DNA of 64,000 bases, from contig NZ_CP039253.1 of assembly GCF_004795915.1 (NCBI RefSeq), forward strand, positions 1,736,001-1,800,000. Reading direction: 5' to 3'. Source of the stretch: Rhodococcus sp. PAMC28707 (lineage in GTDB: Bacteria > Actinomycetota > Actinomycetes > Mycobacteriales > Mycobacteriaceae). Of the stretch, positions 53,057-63,740 are shown one piece after another (the stretch's first letter is position 1; each line of letters opens with the position of its first letter). A program made the translations under genes and the position numbers. The notes under the pieces are model-generated. The model had not been told where the DNA came from. It worked only from the letters and a program-made list of their open reading frames with translations, and made no database searches.

Positions 53057-54151
53057 GTGAAACGTTTCACGTCGGTCGCTGTTGCTGTTGTGGTCACAAC
53101 TCTTGTGATCGCCGGTCCGGCAGCGGCCAATCCGAACATCGTCAATCCGATTCCCGGACTGAACGGCGTCTTCGGCCTTCCGCAGCTCACCGGACGCACC
53201 GTGGCCGTCGCGCAGGCCACCGGAATGTCCAGCACGAACGAAACGCAGCATGTCAACATGCTGGGCACCGACCTCGGAATCATGTGGGACAACGGCAACG
53301 GCGAGATCCTGACCGCTTTCGGCGATACGGCAGGACTCGGAATACCCAACCTCCTGCAGGGAAGCCTGTGGTCCTGGCGCAGCAACTCGCTCATGCGAAG
53401 CCACGACGGCAACTTGGCTGACGGCATGAGCTTCGACAGCATCGTCAAGGACCCGCTCGGACAGGCCAAAGAGCTCATACCGAGTCCCAAGATCCCCTTC
53501 GTCGAGATCAGCCGCATTCCCACTGCCGGCGTTGCACTAGGCCAGAATCAGTTCATGACCTTGATGTCGGTCAAGGACTGGGGTCAGCCCGGACACTGGG
53601 AAACCAACTACTCCTCGATCGCAGTGTCCGGTGACAACGGCGAGAACTGGACCGTCCACCCGGAGACCCAGCGTCCGAGCGACGGTGGAAGCCGCAACTT
53701 CCAACAGAACGCCTTCCTGAAAGATGGCGGGTTCGTCTACGAGTACGGCACGCCTCCCGGCCGCGGCAACCTCGGCTATGTCTCACGCGTGCTCGAAAAG
53801 GACATCCTGAACCTCGCCGCATACGAATATTGGACCGGTAACGACTGGAAGACGGGCGACCCCGCGCTCGCGGCCCCCATCGTCGACAGCGTCGGCGAGC
53901 TGTCCATCGCGTACAACCAGCACCTCGGCCAATACTTGATGCTGACCACGGACCCCTCCGATTCGATCGTCATGCGACGCTCGCCCTCGCCGGTCGGCCC
54001 GTGGAGTCCACCCGAGGTGCTCGTCGACACCAATCAGCTTCACAGTGCCTATGCTCCCTACATTCATCCCTGGTCGACAGGCCCTGACCTGTACTTCCTT
54101 GCCACGGTGCATCAGAACTACAACGTTCTACTCCTACGCACCACGTTGTAA
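53057..54151 (+). CDS. Secreted DUF4185 protein, putative endo-D-arabinanase (GH183-type)
   Basis: From GTG 53057, which follows a GGGGGG tract at 53046-53051, the protein has 364 residues (an ATG at 53039 adds six). A signal peptide (SVAVAVVVTTLVIAGPAAAN) precedes a DUF4185 beta-propeller: GTDLGIMWDNGNGEILTAFG, WRSNSLMRSHDGNLADGMSF, IPTAGVALGQNQFMTLMSV, VYEYGTPPGRGNLGYVSRVL and YNQHLGQYLMLTTDPSDSI. Members of this family were shown recently to cut mycobacterial D-arabinan and became GH183; I recall this and cannot check it here. Its place beside a lipoarabinomannan-cap cluster fits arabinan remodelling. Confidence 0.85.
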   Translation: MKRFTSVAVAVVVTTLVIAGPAAANPNIVNPIPGLNGVFGLPQLTGRTVAVAQATGMSSTNETQHVNMLGTDLGIMWDNGNGEILTAFGDTAGLGIPNLLQGSLWSWRSNSLMRSHDGNLADGMSFDSIVKDPLGQAKELIPSPKIPFVEISRIPTAGVALGQNQFMTLMSVKDWGQPGHWETNYSSIAVSGDNGENWTVHPETQRPSDGGSRNFQQNAFLKDGGFVYEYGTPPGRGNLGYVSRVLEKDILNLAAYEYWTGNDWKTGDPALAAPIVDSVGELSIAYNQHLGQYLMLTTDPSDSIVMRRSPSPVGPWSPPEVLVDTNQLHSAYAPYIHPWSTGPDLYFLATVHQNYNVLLLRTTL

Positions 54152-54170
54152 CTCGCTTATCATTCCCACA

Positions 54171-54794
54171 ATGGATGCAGCAGCGTGGGACGAAAAGTAT
54201 GCGGCCAAAGAATTGGTCTATGGAACGCCGCCCAACGCCGCGGTGGTCGACTATGTGACGACCCTCCCGCGCGGATGCGCTTTGGATCTTGCGGCGGGTG
54301 AGGGCCGAAATGCGCTATGGCTCGCCACGCGGGGTTGGGACGTGACTGCGATCGATTTTTCTTCGGTCGCCCTCACCAAGGGACGTAGAATCGCGCAGAA
54401 TTCGCCCAAGTCGGTTCGAGATCGCCTTACCTGGGTCCACGCCGATGTGACCAAACTTTCAGCTGAACCCGACTATGACTTGGTGCTCGTTCTTTACCTT
54501 CATCTACCTCCAGAACAGCGCCGAACTGCGATTCACAACGCGATCAGGGCTCTGAAACCTGACGGAATCCTCATGATTCTCGGTCATCACTCACTGAACC
54601 TCACCGAAGGCGTCGGCGGACCCCAGGAACTCGAAATCCTGTACACACCAGAAGAACTGGCGTCGGACATCGATGGCCTTGGTGTTGTTCACCGGGCCGA
54701 GAACCTCTATCGACAGACAGATCAGGGCGCCGCGATCGACGCTTTACTACTCGCGAGTAGGTCCGCCCTTGGCAGCGGGAATGAACGGGGGTAA
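54171..54794 (+). CDS. Class I SAM-dependent methyltransferase (TehB-like)
   Basis: The 207-residue protein starts MDAAAWDEKYAAKELVYGTP, a typical TehB/thiopurine-methyltransferase-like beginning with the W-D-E-Y-N/K pattern. The SAM motif is CALDLAAGEGRNALWLATRG (about residues 36-55). DLVLVLYLHLPPEQRRTAI and GILMILGHHSLNLTEGVGGP follow. Family members methylate tellurite, thiols or other small molecules. It lies 19 bases after the DUF4185 gene and may be on the same transcript. Confidence 0.82.
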   Translation: MDAAAWDEKYAAKELVYGTPPNAAVVDYVTTLPRGCALDLAAGEGRNALWLATRGWDVTAIDFSSVALTKGRRIAQNSPKSVRDRLTWVHADVTKLSAEPDYDLVLVLYLHLPPEQRRTAIHNAIRALKPDGILMILGHHSLNLTEGVGGPQELEILYTPEELASDIDGLGVVHRAENLYRQTDQGAAIDALLLASRSALGSGNERG

Positions 54795-54875
54795 TATCCA
54801 GTTATGTTACCGACGAGTAGCTAACTTGGGCGGTACTTACCCGAGACCGCACCACCAAATTTGGAGAGAACGAAC

Positions 54876-56711
54876 ATGGGACATTACAAGAGCAACCTCC
54901 GGGATCTCGAGTTCAACCTCTTCGAGCTGTTCGGGCTCGACGAATCCCTCGCAGGAGACAACTTCGGCGACCTCGACGGCGAGGCAGCCCGCGACATGCT
55001 TCGCGAGGTCGTACGCCTGGCAGAAGGACCGGTAGCGGAGTCCTTCGCCGATTCCGACCGCAACCCGCCTGTGTTCGACCCCGACACTCACACCGTCAAG
55101 CTGCCAGAGGCTTTCAAGAAGTCGTTCAAGGCGCTGTACGACGGCGAGTGGTGGCGTGTCGGCCTCGACGAAGAGGTCGGTGGCATCCCCGCGCCTCGCA
55201 CTCTCGGCTGGGCACTCAACGAGCTGCTACTCGGCGCCAACCCTGCCGCGTTCATGTACTCCGCGGGACCAGGATTCGCCAACGTGCTCTACAACAACGG
55301 CACCGATGAGCAGAAGGAATGGGCGAAGGTCATCGTCGAGCGCAAGTGGGGCGCCACGATGGTGCTCACCGAGCCCGACGCCGGATCCGACGTCGGCGCA
55401 GGCCGCACCAAGGCCATCAAGCAGGAAGACGGCTCCTGGCACATCGAAGGCGTCAAGCGGTTCATCACCTCGGCCGTTTCCGATGATCTCTTCGAGAACA
55501 CCATGCACCTGGTTCTCGCTCGTCCGGAAGGTGCCGGACCAGGCACCAAGGGCTTGAGCCTGTTCTACGTACCGAACACGCACTTCGACTTCGAGACCGG
55601 CGAACTCGGCGAGCGCAACGGCGTATTCGTCACCGGCGTCGAGCACAAAATGGGCCTCAAGGTCTCCACCACCTGCGAGCTCACCTTCGGTGGCCACGAC
55701 ATCCCAGCCAAGGGCTGGCTCGTCGGCGAGGTCCACAAGGGCATCGCGCAGATGTTCGACGTCATCGAGCACGCTCGAATGATGGTCGGCACCAAGGCGA
55801 TCGCCACCCTGTCCACCGGCTACCTCAACGCGCTGGACTACGCCAAGGAGCGTGTCCAGGGCGCCGATCTGACGCAGATGACGAACAAGGCAGCACCCCG
55901 CGTCACCATCACGCACCACCCAGACGTTCGTCGCAGCCTGATCACCCAGAAGGCATACGCCGAGGGCCTGCGCGCGGTATACCTCTTCACCGCGGCACAC
56001 CAGGACCCGATCACCGCCAAGCAGGTATCCGACGCAGACGACGACATCGCCTACCGCGTCAACGACCTGCTGCTCCCGATCGTCAAGGGCGTCGGATCCG
56101 AAATCGCCTACAGCCAGCTGGCGGAGAGTCTCCAGACGCTCGGCGGATCAGGGTTCCTGCAGGACTACCCGATCGAGCAGTACATCCGCGACTCGAAGAT
56201 CGACTCGCTGTACGAGGGCACGACGGCCATTCAGGCGCAGGACTTCTTCTTCCGCAAGATCGCCCGTGACCGTGGCGTCGCGCTGGCTCACATCGCCGGC
56301 CAGATCAAGTCGTTCATCGACAGCGAAGCAGGCAACGGTCGACTCAAGGCCGAGCGCGCGCTTCTCGCCACCGCACTCGAAGACGTGCAGGCCATCGTCA
56401 CCACGATGACCCAGCAGCTCATGGGAGCTCAGGAGCAGCCGACCGAGCTGTACAAAGTCGGCCTCGCATCCGTCCGGTTCCTCATGGGCTTCGGCGACCT
56501 GCTCATCGGCTGGCTGCTGCTGCGTCAGTCCGAAATTGCCATCAAGGCACTCGACAACGGCGCAGAGGGCAAGGAAAAGTCGTTCTACGAGGGCAAGGTC
56601 GCAGTCGCGTCCTTCTTCGCCAAGAACATCCTGCCCCAGCTGACCGCTACCCGGGGCATCCTCGCCAACACGGACTTGGACGTCATGGAGCTCGACGAAG
56701 CTGCATTCTGA
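54876..56711 (+). CDS. fadE5: Acyl-CoA dehydrogenase, FadE5 type
   Basis: The 611-residue protein starts [20 protein letters not shown] behind GGAGAG. It is the large ACAD class, with [20 protein letters not shown] binding flavin and substrate, [20 protein letters not shown] in the C-terminal helices, and the catalytic glutamate in [21 protein letters not shown]. tuberculosis FadE5 (Rv0244c) oxidises a broad range of acyl-CoAs. A 16-base-stem terminator follows and separates it from the flavin reductase gene. Gene content around it matches Rv0241c-Rv0245. Confidence 0.93.
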   Translation: MGHYKSNLRDLEFNLFELFGLDESLAGDNFGDLDGEAARDMLREVVRLAEGPVAESFADSDRNPPVFDPDTHTVKLPEAFKKSFKALYDGEWWRVGLDEEVGGIPAPRTLGWALNELLLGANPAAFMYSAGPGFANVLYNNGTDEQKEWAKVIVERKWGATMVLTEPDAGSDVGAGRTKAIKQEDGSWHIEGVKRFITSAVSDDLFENTMHLVLARPEGAGPGTKGLSLFYVPNTHFDFETGELGERNGVFVTGVEHKMGLKVSTTCELTFGGHDIPAKGWLVGEVHKGIAQMFDVIEHARMMVGTKAIATLSTGYLNALDYAKERVQGADLTQMTNKAAPRVTITHHPDVRRSLITQKAYAEGLRAVYLFTAAHQDPITAKQVSDADDDIAYRVNDLLLPIVKGVGSEIAYSQLAESLQTLGGSGFLQDYPIEQYIRDSKIDSLYEGTTAIQAQDFFFRKIARDRGVALAHIAGQIKSFIDSEAGNGRLKAERALLATALEDVQAIVTTMTQQLMGAQEQPTELYKVGLASVRFLMGFGDLLIGWLLLRQSEIAIKALDNGAEGKEKSFYEGKVAVASFFAKNILPQLTATRGILANTDLDVMELDEAAF

Positions 56712-56726
56712 TTCGACCCCGTACGC

Positions 56727-56763
56727 ACAACGGCCGCATCCCTCACCGGGATGCGGCCGTTGT
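56727..56763. terminator. Strong terminator between fadE5 and flavin reductase
   Basis: A perfect 16-base stem (56727-56742 with 56748-56763) encloses a 5-base loop TCACC and is followed by TTTTC. It lies between convergent genes 16 bases after the fadE5 stop and can end both transcripts. Confidence 0.92.
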
Positions 56764-56777
56764 TTTCTGTGCGCTCG

Positions 56778-57305
<528 letters not shown>

Positions 57306-57478
57306 TCAGGTGGTGACATCTGACCTTACGTTCGGTCATCCTGCCAGCACACCCCGTAGTCCACGTTACGAGTTTCGGTAGACGAGAGTCCTGCGCACGA
57401 ATCATGGGGAATGAAATGCACCGCGACGGTGTCGTACTGTCGAGTAACTAGTTAGCAGCACTCACGGAGGTTGATGTC

Positions 57479-58234
57479 GTGTCGAGAATCGACAGCTACG
57501 TAGCGCTCGGGGACTCGTTCACCGAGGGCGTCGGCGATGCCGATCCCACCAGCACGAACGGAGTCAAGGGCTGGGCCGACCGCGTCGCCGAACAGCTCGG
57601 CGCCATGAACCCGGAATTCCGCTACGCCAATCTCGCGGTGCGCGGCAAATTGGTCGACCAGGTGATCGAAAACCAAGTCGGCATCGCCGTCGACGCCGCA
57701 CCCGACCTCGTCACCATCTACGCCGGCGGCAACGACCTGATGCGACCCAAAGTCGACATCGACGCCATCGTCGCCAGATACGACTCGGCACTGGCAGACC
57801 TCGTCGCCACCGGCGCGCGAGTCGTCGCCTTCACCGGATACGACGCGGGCTGGGCACCCCTGTTCCGCACACTGCGTGGACGCACTGCGATCTACAACGA
57901 ACTTCTGCGGGAAGTAGCCGACCGTCGAGGAGTCGAACTCGTCGACTTCTGGCGCCTCGACGGCTACGACGACACCCGGATGTGGGACACGGATCGTCTC
58001 CACATGTCCACGCGCGGACACGTCAGAATGGCATCCGAGGTTCTCGATCACCTCGGTGTCCCGCATTCGATCGAACTCGAACCACTGGAGCCACGCGCAC
58101 CCATCGCGCCTGCTGACAAGCGGCGTGAGAATGCCGAATGGGTGAAGTCCTTCGCGGCGCCGTGGGTGTCACGACGCCTCCGCGGCGCATCCTCCGGCGA
58201 CGATGTCGCGCCGAAACACACGACGCTTCGGTAA
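57479..58234 (+). CDS. SGNH/GDSL hydrolase
   Basis: The 251-residue protein starts at GTG 57479. Block I is SYVALGDSFTEGVGDADPTS with the nucleophile serine, block III is VTIYAGGNDLMRPK, and block V is TDRLHMSTRGHVRMASEVL with Asp and His. There is no signal peptide, so it acts in the cytoplasm, as an esterase or thioesterase. The basic C-terminal 40 residues are outside the fold. It converges with the VanW-family gene. Confidence 0.9.
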   Translation: MSRIDSYVALGDSFTEGVGDADPTSTNGVKGWADRVAEQLGAMNPEFRYANLAVRGKLVDQVIENQVGIAVDAAPDLVTIYAGGNDLMRPKVDIDAIVARYDSALADLVATGARVVAFTGYDAGWAPLFRTLRGRTAIYNELLREVADRRGVELVDFWRLDGYDDTRMWDTDRLHMSTRGHVRMASEVLDHLGVPHSIELEPLEPRAPIAPADKRRENAEWVKSFAAPWVSRRLRGASSGDDVAPKHTTLR

Positions 58235-58264
58235 CAGCTGCAACAGCACTAGCTGCGAGAGGGA

Positions 58265-60493
58265 CTAGCTGTCACTGTCCTCCGTCGAAGCGGCCGGCTG
58301 ATCCTCCGACTCGGCTGCCGGAGGATCGGCAGGAGGGACCACGGCCGGTTCGGCGGCAGGAGGCGCAGCCGGCTCTGCTGCCGGAGGTGCGGGCGCAGGC
58401 GGCGGAGCGTCCGCAGGCTTCGGATCAGGTTCGCGTGACTGGCATTTCACGATCGGAATCGGATCGTACTTGACCGTGCGAGTATCCCGCGAGATCTCTT
58501 TGCCCGACGCAATATCGGTGATCACCTTGGTATTGCTCGCCGTGAATCCCGGTCCGCCACCGGACGGTACGCACTGATCACCGGCAGGGAGCGTGACCGT
58601 GTTGGGCGAGGTCGGGTTGGTCCGCGGCCCGGTGCTCGACTCGACCTCTACCGTCTTCGTGCCCCAAAGCCGAACCGTCACATCCGAACCCGTACCGAAC
58701 GACTCGATGACGATGCCGGTCTTGCTCGGATTGGTGAACTTCAGGTCGATGGCACCCTCGAACACCGTCGCCTCGCGGGCCTCGGGATATCTGCTGATGT
58801 AGTAACTGTGTTCGGTGTGCCCGGCGTCGTCCATTCCGCCGAAGTACGCCGCGTTGTAGAGCGTCGTCGCGAACTGGCTGATGCCACCGCCGACAGCCCG
58901 GTCCGGTCTCCCGTTGTCGATGATCCCCGACTCGACGAAACCCTGCGCCGTTCCGCGTGGTCCGGTGTACCCGTTGAGCGAGAACGTAGCTCCCGGCTTC
59001 ACCAACGCACCGTTGACGATATCGGCGGTGAGCCTGATATTGACTCCGGACGCATACTCGAAACCGCCGGTGGTGTACTCGGCGACAACTTCCTTGATAC
59101 CGAGCGCCTGCGCGCCTTCGGTTGTCAGTGCCGGTGGCGCGGGCGCGTACACGGCCGCGGTGGTTCGAGCGTCCGCGGAGGCCAACAAGGTCGGCAACTG
59201 CTCGAGCGTCACCGGCCACTGCACCATGTCGCCGACGACACCGGGCACTATGGTCGGCGCGCCTGAGCCCAAAACGAACGACGCGTCCTTCGCGACTGTC
59301 TCGGTAGCGGCCAACTGCGGCGCGAGAATACGGATCGCTGCGTCGTTGTCGTACCGCGCCGCGAGCGACCCATCCTCTGCCGGCTCGAAGGACACGACCT
59401 GGCCGACGACCTCCGGTGCCAGCACTGCGGCTGCAGAGTTCTTGCCGGTGAACACCACCGGCGCGGACACCGCAGGCTCGGCGATCTGGGTGAGCACACG
59501 ATCGACCTCGTCCTGATGCACCGTCACATCAGCGGTCTCTACAGGTACTGCGACATCCCCGAAAGCCCAACGCTTCTGCATTGCCTCGCGCGCACCGACG
59601 ACGTCGAGTGCCAGCCCAGGAGCAGGCGCTACCCCGACCGCCGTCGCACTCTCGAAGACGATGTCACCTTCCACCGGAGCGCGGTCGGTCTGCGCACGAA
59701 TCGACTCCACGGTCGCATCGAGCGCGGCAGCATCGACCGTCGACTGCACGCCGATCTCGCGATGACCGAAGAACGAACCGATCCGAGTGAACGGATTGAT
59801 CGGCTGCGACCCCGCGCGATCGAGCGTCGCGTTCCAATCGACACCCAGCCCTGCGGCGGCCGGTACGAACTCGAGGTCCAGATCTCCGGCCTCGACAGCA
59901 ACGGGCTGTTCGACGCGTGCGCCGAGCTCCGAACGTAACTTCGCCTCTGCGTCGTCGTGCGAGAGGCTTCCGACGTCGACTCCGGCAACGGTGACTCCGC
60001 GCGGAACTGCGCCGCTCGAAGACAGCCAGTCCGCGGTGTAGAAGACAGCCAAGATCGCCACCGCAGCGCCCGCCAAGACTGCAGCCTTCACCCACGGAGG
60101 CTTCTGATCCGAGCCGACCGGCCCAGCGCCGGCAGGATCGGGTGCAGCTGTGGTGTCGGTGGGCGGTTCTTCGAAATCAGGTGGCCTCGGGGGGGAAACT
60201 GGCTCCGCAAGCCTCGGCGGAACCGCTGAATACGCTTCCGTCGCCGGCTCTTCGTGCCTCGAAAGCTGATTCGTAGCAGTCTGCTCGGGAGGTACGGCGC
60301 TCTCAGGAGGTACGGCGCTCTCAGGAGGTACGGCGCTCTCAGGAGGTACAACGGTCATAGCCTCGGTGACCGCGTCGTACGGCAGTACCTCTTCGGGCTG
60401 TGTGTGCTCTACTGGACCTTCAGGGACCGGGCCCTCAGGCACCGGAGGCTCCCGACGCTCGTGCGGTTCTGTGCCGTCTCCACCGATGCTCAC
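58265..60493 (-). CDS. VanW-family membrane protein with peptidoglycan-binding-type domains
   Basis: The GTG at 60493 follows GGGAGGG and gives 742 residues. A Pro/Glu-rich cytoplasmic head of about 150 residues includes three copies of PPESAV. One membrane helix follows (KAAVLAGAAVAILAVFYTAD), then outer domains of the YoaR type (VTVAGVDVGSLSHDDAEAKL). The VanW domain holds YTGPRGTAQGFVESGIIDNG and RAVGGGISQFATTLYNAAYF. The tail is rich in Pro/Ala/Glu. VanW proteins are cell-wall associated in glycopeptide-resistance and other contexts; their activity is not established. It stands alone. Confidence 0.88.
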   Translation of the reverse strand: MSIGGDGTEPHERREPPVPEGPVPEGPVEHTQPEEVLPYDAVTEAMTVVPPESAVPPESAVPPESAVPPEQTATNQLSRHEEPATEAYSAVPPRLAEPVSPPRPPDFEEPPTDTTAAPDPAGAGPVGSDQKPPWVKAAVLAGAAVAILAVFYTADWLSSSGAVPRGVTVAGVDVGSLSHDDAEAKLRSELGARVEQPVAVEAGDLDLEFVPAAAGLGVDWNATLDRAGSQPINPFTRIGSFFGHREIGVQSTVDAAALDATVESIRAQTDRAPVEGDIVFESATAVGVAPAPGLALDVVGAREAMQKRWAFGDVAVPVETADVTVHQDEVDRVLTQIAEPAVSAPVVFTGKNSAAAVLAPEVVGQVVSFEPAEDGSLAARYDNDAAIRILAPQLAATETVAKDASFVLGSGAPTIVPGVVGDMVQWPVTLEQLPTLLASADARTTAAVYAPAPPALTTEGAQALGIKEVVAEYTTGGFEYASGVNIRLTADIVNGALVKPGATFSLNGYTGPRGTAQGFVESGIIDNGRPDRAVGGGISQFATTLYNAAYFGGMDDAGHTEHSYYISRYPEAREATVFEGAIDLKFTNPSKTGIVIESFGTGSDVTVRLWGTKTVEVESSTGPRTNPTSPNTVTLPAGDQCVPSGGGPGFTASNTKVITDIASGKEISRDTRTVKYDPIPIVKCQSREPDPKPADAPPPAPAPPAAEPAAPPAAEPAVVPPADPPAAESEDQPAASTEDSDS
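60288..60350 (-). repeat. In-frame 18-base tandem repeat inside the VanW-family gene
   Basis: Three exact 18-base units (60288-60305, 60306-60323, 60324-60341) and part of a fourth encode the repeated PPESAV hexapeptide in the cytoplasmic head. The identity at DNA level suggests recent expansion and likely length variation between strains. Confidence 0.93.
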
Positions 60494-60858
60494 GTTCAAG
60501 CCCTCCCACAACCCCCACCGATTTCGATCGACTGTCGTGCCCGAGCTTACGCATCCGCTATCGACGCAGAGATGTCGAGCCACCTCGATCGAGACGTAGG
60601 TGGCTCCGCACCGCTGCCGGGTCGGGGGTCGGGCAGCAGTACGGAGCCATTACGAGTATCGGCAATCTTTGTGAAGCGTTACAAACGTGCTTGAAAACTT
60701 CTCCGGATCATTCACTTGAATCAACGCGGGGTCTTCACCAGTGCCCGGTCTTCACCAGTAACAACGTCGACAGCAGCCGATTCTGAGGATCGGAGAGAAC
60801 ACGACCGGTCAGCTCTTCGATCTGACGATTTTGGTAGATCACAGTAATACGAGCTGTG
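60494..60858. other. Upstream region of the VanW-family gene, no gene seen
   Basis: The stretch should hold the VanW promoter. A 13-base direct repeat GGTCTTCACCAGT occurs at 60730-60742 and 60747-60759. Frames here lack motifs. No RNA gene is recognised. Confidence 0.45.
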
Positions 60859-60906
60859 ACGATCGGCAGATCCGTCAACCCCTCGTGTGACGGATCTGCC
60901 GATCGT
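60859..60906. terminator. Long perfect stem-loop after the thiolase gene
   Basis: A 19-base perfect stem (60859-60877 with 60888-60906) around a 10-base loop lies 23 bases after the thiolase stop on the minus strand. It has no T run, so it may be a terminator or an mRNA-stabilising structure. Confidence 0.7.
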
Positions 60907-60929
60907 TCCCCCGTTGATCGAGTGCTTGT

Positions 60930-62228
60930 TCAGCGCTCGATGATTGCGGTGACGCCTTGCCCACCAGCGGCACAGATGGAGATCAGGCCACGGCCCGAAC
61001 CCTTCTCCGCGAGCATCTTGGCCAGCGAGGCGACGATACGACCACCGGTAGCAGCGAACGGGTGACCCGCCGCGAGCGAGGACCCGTTGACGTTGAGCTT
61101 GCTGCGGTCGATGGAACCGAGCGCGCCGTCCAAGCCCAGACGCTCCTTGCAATACTCCTCGCTCTCGAACGCCTGCAGCGTCGCGAGCACGACGGATGCG
61201 AACGCCTCGTGAATCTCGTAGTAATCGAAGTCTTGAAGTGTAAGCCCGTTACGGGCCAGTAGTCGCGGAATTGCGTACGTCGGGGCCATCAAAAGGCCAT
61301 CGGTGTACGAACCGTTTCCGTGGATGTAGTCCACGGCAGCAGTTTCCGAATCCACCAGGTGGGCGAGCACGGGCAAGTTGCGCTCGGCGGCCCACTCGTC
61401 CGTCGACAGCAACGCCGCCGAAGCGCCATCGGTAAGAGGCGTCGAGTTGCCGGCCGTCATGGTCGCGTCGCCCAGCTTGGTCCCGAAGACCGGCTTCAGC
61501 GTGGAGAGCTTCTCCACGGTCGATCCCGGCCGCAGGTTGTCATCGCGCGTGAGGCCGAGGAACGGCGTCACCAGGTCGTCGAAAAAGCCACGTTCGTAGG
61601 CGGCAGCCATGTTCTGGTGGCTCGCGGCGGACAGTTCGTCCTGGTCCTCGCGGCGGATGCCGAATTCCTTCGCCGTGATCGCCGCATGGTCACCCATGGA
61701 CATACCGGTACGCGGCTCCCCGTTGCGAGGGATCTCGATCCCCAGCATCGACGGTCGAACATTGCCGAGCAACTTGAGTCGATCGGTGGCCGACTTCGCG
61801 CGGTTGAGTGAAAGCAAGAACTCGCGCAGGTCGTCGCCGACCGCGATGGGTGCATCGGAGGTGGTGTCGACGCCGCCGCCGATACCGGAATCGATGCGCC
61901 CGGCCGCGATGGCATCACCGACGGCCACGATGGTCTGCAGACCCGTCCCGCATGCCTGTTGCAGGTCGTAGGCGGGGGTATACGGACTCAGCGCGCTACC
62001 GAGAACGGTTTCGCGAGTGAGATTGAAGTCCCGGCTGTGCTTGAGTACCGCGCCCGCAGCTACGAGGCCGAGACGCTCGCCTTGCAGATTGAACCTGCTG
62101 ACCAGGCCGTCGATAGTTGCGGTGAGCATGTCCTGGTTGGACGCCCGCGCATATTTCTTGTCCGAGCGAGCAAACGGAATGCGGTTGCCACCGACGATTG
62201 CGACCGGTCGTAGTTGCTTGCTTGTCAC
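60930..62228 (-). CDS. fadA2: Acetyl-CoA acetyltransferase / 3-ketoacyl-CoA thiolase
   Basis: The 432-residue thiolase starts at GTG 62228 (MTSKQLRPVAIVGGNRIPFA). The acylated cysteine is in DLQQACGTGLQTIVAVGDAI near residue 93. The catalytic histidine is in YEIHEAFASVVLATL. The second cysteine lies in ISICAAGGQGVTAIIER at the C-terminus. It cleaves 3-ketoacyl-CoA or joins two acetyl-CoA. It diverges from fabG4, as a variant of the Rv0241c-Rv0244c order, so the symbol rests on synteny. Confidence 0.92.
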   Translation of the reverse strand: MTSKQLRPVAIVGGNRIPFARSDKKYARASNQDMLTATIDGLVSRFNLQGERLGLVAAGAVLKHSRDFNLTRETVLGSALSPYTPAYDLQQACGTGLQTIVAVGDAIAAGRIDSGIGGGVDTTSDAPIAVGDDLREFLLSLNRAKSATDRLKLLGNVRPSMLGIEIPRNGEPRTGMSMGDHAAITAKEFGIRREDQDELSAASHQNMAAAYERGFFDDLVTPFLGLTRDDNLRPGSTVEKLSTLKPVFGTKLGDATMTAGNSTPLTDGASAALLSTDEWAAERNLPVLAHLVDSETAAVDYIHGNGSYTDGLLMAPTYAIPRLLARNGLTLQDFDYYEIHEAFASVVLATLQAFESEEYCKERLGLDGALGSIDRSKLNVNGSSLAAGHPFAATGGRIVASLAKMLAEKGSGRGLISICAAGGQGVTAIIER

Positions 62229-62277
62229 TTGTGGTCTCCCGACATCCGGTAAGAAAAAGGCCTTGGTGGAGTTTCAC

Positions 62278-62293
62278 CTTACTGGCGAGTAAG
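62278..62293. promoter_or_regulatory. Palindromic operator between fadA2 and fabG4
   Basis: CTTACT-GGCG-AGTAAG has perfect 6-base arms and lies between the divergent lipid genes, about 50 bases before the thiolase start and 100 before fabG4. It looks like a TetR-type site for a lipid regulator; the protein is not encoded in this window as far as can be told. Confidence 0.6.
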
Positions 62294-62393
62294 TTGGTTG
62301 TCGACACCCGGTCGTGCGCTTCGCGCCCGTGCGTGCGCCCATCATCGAGCGTGCACGCGGGACTGCGAAGGCGCCAAGTGAAAGGTAGGACAA

Positions 62394-63740
62394 GTGGCAG
62401 CCTCCAAGGGAGCCCCAGACCTCTACTCAACGTTCTTGGCGTCCGCGCCTGGAGCCTTCATCGCCAAGCAGGCAGGTCTGCCGCAGCCCGAGAAGCTGCG
62501 TCGGTACAAGGCAGGCGAACCGCCCCTGGCAGGACCCGTCCTCATCGGCGGCAACGGCCGACTGGTCGAGCCACTGCGCCAACTCCTCTCCGACTACCCA
62601 CAGGCACAGGCGAACGACGCCAAGTACGGCGCGCTGGTCTTCGACGCCACCGGCATCGGCAACGTCGCCGAACTCGAGCAGCTCTTCCAGTTCTTCCAGC
62701 CCGTCATCCGCAACCTCGCGCCCTCCGCGCGCGTCGTGGTCATCGGTACGACACCGGAGAAGACGGCAAACGTCGACGAGCACATCGCCCAGCGCGCCCT
62801 CGAAGGCTTCACCCGCAGCGTCGGCAAAGAGGTCAAACGCGGCGCGACGGCTCAGCTGGTCTACATCTCCCCCGACGCATCGACCGGGCTTTCCGGACTC
62901 GAATCCACCCTGCGCTTCCTACTGTCCGCCAAGTCGGCCTTCGTCGACGGCCAGGTTTTTGTCGTCGGCGACGCCGATTCCACCGCACCCGCATCCTGGG
63001 ACAAGCCGCTGGCCGGCAAGGTCGCAGTAGTCACCGGCGCAGCCCGCGGCATCGGCGCCACCATCGCCGAGGTGCTGGCGCGCGACGGCGCACACGTCAT
63101 CGCAGCAGACATCCCCGCCGCCGGTGAGGCACTGTCCGAGACCGCCAACAAGGTCGGCGGCACCTCCCTGGCACTCGATGTCACTGCACCCGACGCCGCC
63201 GAGGTGCTCGCCAAGCACCTGCTCGAGCGTCACGGCGGCGCCGACATCATCGTCCACAACGCCGGCATCACCCGCGACAAGACGCTGGCCAACATGGACG
63301 AGAGTCGCTGGAACTCCGTCATCGGCGTGAATCTGGCTGCGCCACAGCGCATCACCGATCACCTGGTGAAGGTCGGCGCACTCAAGGAAGGCGGACGCGT
63401 AGTCGACGTCTCCTCCATCGCAGGCATCGCCGGTAACCGCGGCCAGACCAACTACGGCACGTCCAAGGCTGGCGTCATCGGCCTCGTTCAGGCTTCGGCC
63501 CCCGTTCTCGCCGCCAAGTCGATCACCATCAACGCGGTCGCACCCGGATTCATCGAAACCGCGATGACCGCCGCCATCCCCTTCGCCACCCGCGAGGCCG
63601 GACGACGGATGAGCTCGCTTCTCCAGGGCGGGCAGACCGTCGACGTCGCAGAACTGGTGTCGTACTTCGCTTCTCCCGCGTCGAACGCCGTCACCGGGCA
63701 GATCGTCCGCGTCTGCGGTCAGAGCCTTCTCGGCGCATGA
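62394..63740 (+). CDS. fabG4: High-molecular-weight 3-oxoacyl-ACP/CoA reductase FabG4
   Basis: From the GTG at 62394 the protein has 448 residues, twice the usual FabG length. An N-terminal degenerate flavodoxin-like domain (about 1-205) contains [20 protein letters not shown]. The C-terminal SDR domain has [20 protein letters not shown] and the active residues in [20 protein letters not shown] and the following TSKAG (Ser, Tyr, Lys). M. tuberculosis FabG4 (Rv0242c) has the same form and prefers NADH. It reduces 3-ketoacyl chains together with the next gene, htdX. Confidence 0.93.
   Translation: MAASKGAPDLYSTFLASAPGAFIAKQAGLPQPEKLRRYKAGEPPLAGPVLIGGNGRLVEPLRQLLSDYPQAQANDAKYGALVFDATGIGNVAELEQLFQFFQPVIRNLAPSARVVVIGTTPEKTANVDEHIAQRALEGFTRSVGKEVKRGATAQLVYISPDASTGLSGLESTLRFLLSAKSAFVDGQVFVVGDADSTAPASWDKPLAGKVAVVTGAARGIGATIAEVLARDGAHVIAADIPAAGEALSETANKVGGTSLALDVTAPDAAEVLAKHLLERHGGADIIVHNAGITRDKTLANMDESRWNSVIGVNLAAPQRITDHLVKVGALKEGGRVVDVSSIAGIAGNRGQTNYGTSKAGVIGLVQASAPVLAAKSITINAVAPGFIETAMTAAIPFATREAGRRMSSLLQGGQTVDVAELVSYFASPASNAVTGQIVRVCGQSLLGA

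Noticed and set aside
60288..60350. Tandem repeat considered as a CRISPR array
   Set aside because: Units are contiguous without spacers and encode PPESAV in frame; no cas genes are present.
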